Under the pieces are notes generated by a model. That model was not told the origin of the DNA. It did no database searches and saw only the letters and a list, made by a program, of their open reading frames with translations. 64,000 bases of DNA from an uncultured Prevotella sp. (GTDB lineage: Bacteria > Bacteroidota > Bacteroidia > Bacteroidales > Bacteroidaceae): positions 27,953-91,952 of the forward strand of contig ONLG01000006.1 in the NCBI GenBank assembly GCA_900318625.1. The letters are read 5' to 3'. Position numbers and translations under genes: made by a program. Shown piece by piece: positions 61,955-64,000 of this stretch (position 1 is the stretch's first letter; each line of letters starts with the position of its first letter).

Positions 61955-62362
61955 ATGAGAAAAAAAGAAGGATTCAACATCCGCAAAGTCTGCGGAGAGA
62001 ACATTTTGGTTGCTGAAGGTATGTCGAACATCGACTTCAGCGACATCATATCGATGAACGAAACGGCTGCCTACCTGTGGAACAGCATCGGCTACGAGGA
62101 GTTCACGGTGCAGACCTTGACCGACCTGTTGGTCAAGGAGTACGAAATCGACGAGGCCACAGCATTTGAAGATGCCAAGGATACAGCCGGAATGTGGGGC
62201 AAGGTGAACATTATCGAAGGCGACGACGTACCCGAATACGGCAAGAAGATACGTGAACCTTACGAGGAACTGAAAAATGCAACGGCCAGAAACGGCGGCG
62301 ACTATGACTCTGAAGGCACCGCACCAAAAGGCTTAATCAACAAGATCAAGGACATATTCTGA
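61955..62362 (+). CDS. PqqD-like (RiPP recognition element) protein with C-terminal extension
   Basis: A 135-residue protein. Residues 1-90 match PqqD: IRKVCGENILVAEGMSNIDF, the diagnostic ISMNETAAYLWNSI, then TLTDLLVKEYEIDEATAFED. PqqD-type domains bind leader peptides for modifying enzymes. The remaining 45 residues are an unusual polar tail (YGKKIREPYEELKNATARNG, then an acidic patch, ending KGLINKIKDIF). No radical SAM enzyme or obvious precursor peptide is adjacent. Last gene of the operon, 22 nt after the peptidase, followed by a strong terminator. Confidence 0.82.
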   Translation: MRKKEGFNIRKVCGENILVAEGMSNIDFSDIISMNETAAYLWNSIGYEEFTVQTLTDLLVKEYEIDEATAFEDAKDTAGMWGKVNIIEGDDVPEYGKKIREPYEELKNATARNGGDYDSEGTAPKGLINKIKDIF

Positions 62363-62383
62363 CCTCACCACCACCTTATATGA

Positions 62384-62432
62384 CAGCTTTGCAGCCACAG
62401 GCACTTGCCCTTGGCTGCAAAGCTGCTTTTTT
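62384..62432. terminator. Bidirectional terminator between convergent genes
   Basis: Perfect 13-bp stem CAGCTTTGCAGCC/GGCTGCAAAGCTG, followed by CTTTTTTA on the plus strand. Confidence 0.88.
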
Positions 62433-64000
62433 ATTCGGTCACGGGCTTGCCTCCAAGCTCGTCGACAAAGAACTGAGCCACCTGTCGCAGCAGGTGATTG
62501 CGGGTGTTGCCGCCGTAGATGCTGTGGTTCTTGTTGGTGTAGACCATCTCGCGGAAATCCTTGTCGGCAGCCACCAGAGCCATTGAATACTCGAAAGTGT
62601 TCTGCGGATGCACGTTGTCGTCGGCCAGTCCGTGGCATATCAGCAGCTTTCCGTGGAGCTTCTCAGCGCGCTTTATGGGGTTGATGTCGTAGCCCGCAGC
62701 GTTCTCTTCGGGCGTGCGCATATATCGTTCGGTGTAGACAGTGTCATAGAAGCGCCAGTCGGTGGGCGGAGCAATGGCCACACCAGCCCTGAACACGGGC
62801 CTCCCCTCGCTCATAGACATCAGCGTGCAGAAGCCGCCGAAGCTCCATCCCCACAGTCCAATCCTGTCTTTGTCTACGTAAGGAAGGCCGGCGAGATACA
62901 CAGCCGTCTCCACCTGGTCGCGTGCTTCGAGCTCTCCCATGCGCAGGTAGATGGCTTTCTCGAACTCCGAACCGCGTCCGCCGGTGCCCCTTCCGTCAAC
63001 GGTGACAACGATGAAGCCGTGCTGCACGAGGTAGCTGTCGTACATTCCTCCCTGCCCCATGCTGCCTATGCTCCAGCTGTCAACCACTTTCTGGCTGCCC
63101 GGACCGCTGTACTGGTGCATCACCACGGGATATTTCTTTGCGGCATCGAAGTCTGCCGGCTTCATCATGCAGCCGTTGAGCCTCACTCCCTCGGACGTGG
63201 TGAAGCTGAAAAACTCCTTTGTGGCAAGGTCGCACTGCGCCAGCTTGTCGCGCAGTTCCTTGTTGTCCTCTATCTGTCGCACGCTCTTGCCGTCGCTGCG
63301 GCACACTTCCGAGCGATAGGGAGTGTTGCGGTCGCTCCACTCATGCACCATATACTTGTAGTCGCCCGAGAAAACGGCATCGTGCCAACCGCCCTGCGTG
63401 CCTATCACTTGCTGCTTGCCGCGCTTGTCGGCCACCACTACCGAGCGGCTCCACGCATTGGGCAGCGCAGCCTGGAAGTAGGTTTTGCCCGACGCAGAGT
63501 CGTATCCGTAGACACTCGTAACGTCATATTCGCCCTTGTCCACCTGCCTGAGCAGCCGTCCCTTCATATCGTAGAGATACAGGTGCATATATCCCGTGCG
63601 GTCGCTGGGCAGCAGAATGTGTCCCGGCATGATGGTGATGCCCTCCATAGCCTCCTCTTTCACGTATTTGTCCGACTGCTCCTCAATGAGCTTCTGCACC
63701 TTGCCGGTGGCAGCATCGGCGCGGAAGAGGCGCAGCAGGTCCTGATGGCGGTTCATGGTATAGACCATCACGCTGGTCGAAGAGGGTATGGTGAGTATGC
63801 GCGGCATATATCCGTCGGCATCGCAGGGTATGTCCAGGCGCGCTTTCTTGCCCGTGGCGGTGTCGTAGCTCCATGCCGACACGTCGGAGTTGCGGCATCC
63901 TGCCTTGGGATATTTGTAGCTGTAGTGGTATGGATAAAGGCTCTGCCCTGCATCGAAGAGCTGCAACGAATAGGTCTCTACGGCCTGTTCGTCGTAGCGC
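62431..64000 (-). CDS. DPP-IV family S9 peptidase, 5' part cut by window edge
   Basis: Dipeptidyl-peptidase IV/prolyl oligopeptidase family serine peptidase; 523 residues are present and the frame stays open past the right edge (RYDEQAVETYSLQLFD at the boundary), so the signal peptide and first propeller blades are outside. The propeller part is followed by the catalytic domain: EKKYPV-type entry DAAKKYPVVMHQYSGPGSQK, nucleophile GLWGWSFGGFCTLM, Asp in HGLADDNVHPQNTFE and His in NKNHSIYGGNTRNHL. Probably periplasmic, cleaving X-Pro dipeptides. Confidence 0.93.
   Translation of the reverse strand, partial: RYDEQAVETYSLQLFDAGQSLYPYHYSYKYPKAGCRNSDVSAWSYDTATGKKARLDIPCDADGYMPRILTIPSSTSVMVYTMNRHQDLLRLFRADAATGKVQKLIEEQSDKYVKEEAMEGITIMPGHILLPSDRTGYMHLYLYDMKGRLLRQVDKGEYDVTSVYGYDSASGKTYFQAALPNAWSRSVVVADKRGKQQVIGTQGGWHDAVFSGDYKYMVHEWSDRNTPYRSEVCRSDGKSVRQIEDNKELRDKLAQCDLATKEFFSFTTSEGVRLNGCMMKPADFDAAKKYPVVMHQYSGPGSQKVVDSWSIGSMGQGGMYDSYLVQHGFIVVTVDGRGTGGRGSEFEKAIYLRMGELEARDQVETAVYLAGLPYVDKDRIGLWGWSFGGFCTLMSMSEGRPVFRAGVAIAPPTDWRFYDTVYTERYMRTPEENAAGYDINPIKRAEKLHGKLLICHGLADDNVHPQNTFEYSMALVAADKDFREMVYTNKNHSIYGGNTRNHLLRQVAQFFVDELGGKPVTE

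Overview
The window reads as a single stretch of chromosome from a member of the Bacteroidales, most likely Prevotellaceae or a close relative. Four things point there. Promoters carry the Bacteroidetes -7 box TAnnTTTG, often with TTTG/TTG about 19-20 nt upstream, and recognisable Shine-Dalgarno sites are scarce. The primary sigma factor is the short 287-residue type. The RprX/RprY two-component pair and the GTPase-defective EF-G paralog (EF-G2) are both Bacteroidetes-typical. Genus and species cannot be decided from the sequence alone. I saw no tRNA, rRNA, CRISPR array, transposase or phage gene.

Layout. 1-6.6 kb: dinB (cut by the left edge), a PurF homolog lacking the glutaminase cysteine, then a minus-strand block read as fabD, a GH13 alpha-amylase, an AlaX-type tRNA-editing protein and a type II pantothenate kinase. 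6.7-14.8 kb: a secreted protein of unknown function, the rpsF-rpsR-rplI operon, a tiny membrane protein, rprX-rprY, a small membrane protein and an NhaD antiporter. 14.9-18.5 kb: an ECF sigma factor operon ending in an outer-membrane barrel. 18.6-26.3 kb: EF-G2, HemW, a membrane-bound TPR/AraC regulator, a 56-residue ORF and a TMEM43 homolog. 26.7-30.8 kb: an SLC13 transporter diverging from a siderophore/cobalamin-type binding protein and permease without an ATPase gene. 31-39.3 kb: serB, then minus-strand acn-gltA-fur-pafA and tcdA-LMW phosphatase. 39.9-44.8 kb: a four-gene operon in which two genes are broken (DUF362 by frameshift, an alpha/beta hydrolase by internal deletion). 44.9-50.5 kb: a Ca2+ P-type ATPase, a thioesterase, an asparaginase and a Wza-like export lipoprotein. 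50.6-57 kb: glmS, carA and carB. 57.4-62.4 kb: an HtrA protease, the primary sigma factor, and a compact operon of a secreted protein, an HPr-kinase-like protein, an ER-type S26 peptidase and a PqqD-like protein. The right edge cuts a DPP-IV family peptidase.

Most of the content is core metabolism and translation. The least explained parts are the kinase/S26-peptidase/PqqD operon, which looks like a peptide-maturation system with no obvious precursor, and the intergenic repeats. Arrays of a 22-bp unit built on the palindrome AATATGGGCCATATT occur at four places, often next to C-run/G-run stem-loops. A second, unrelated family of about 130 bp occurs twice in opposite orientation.
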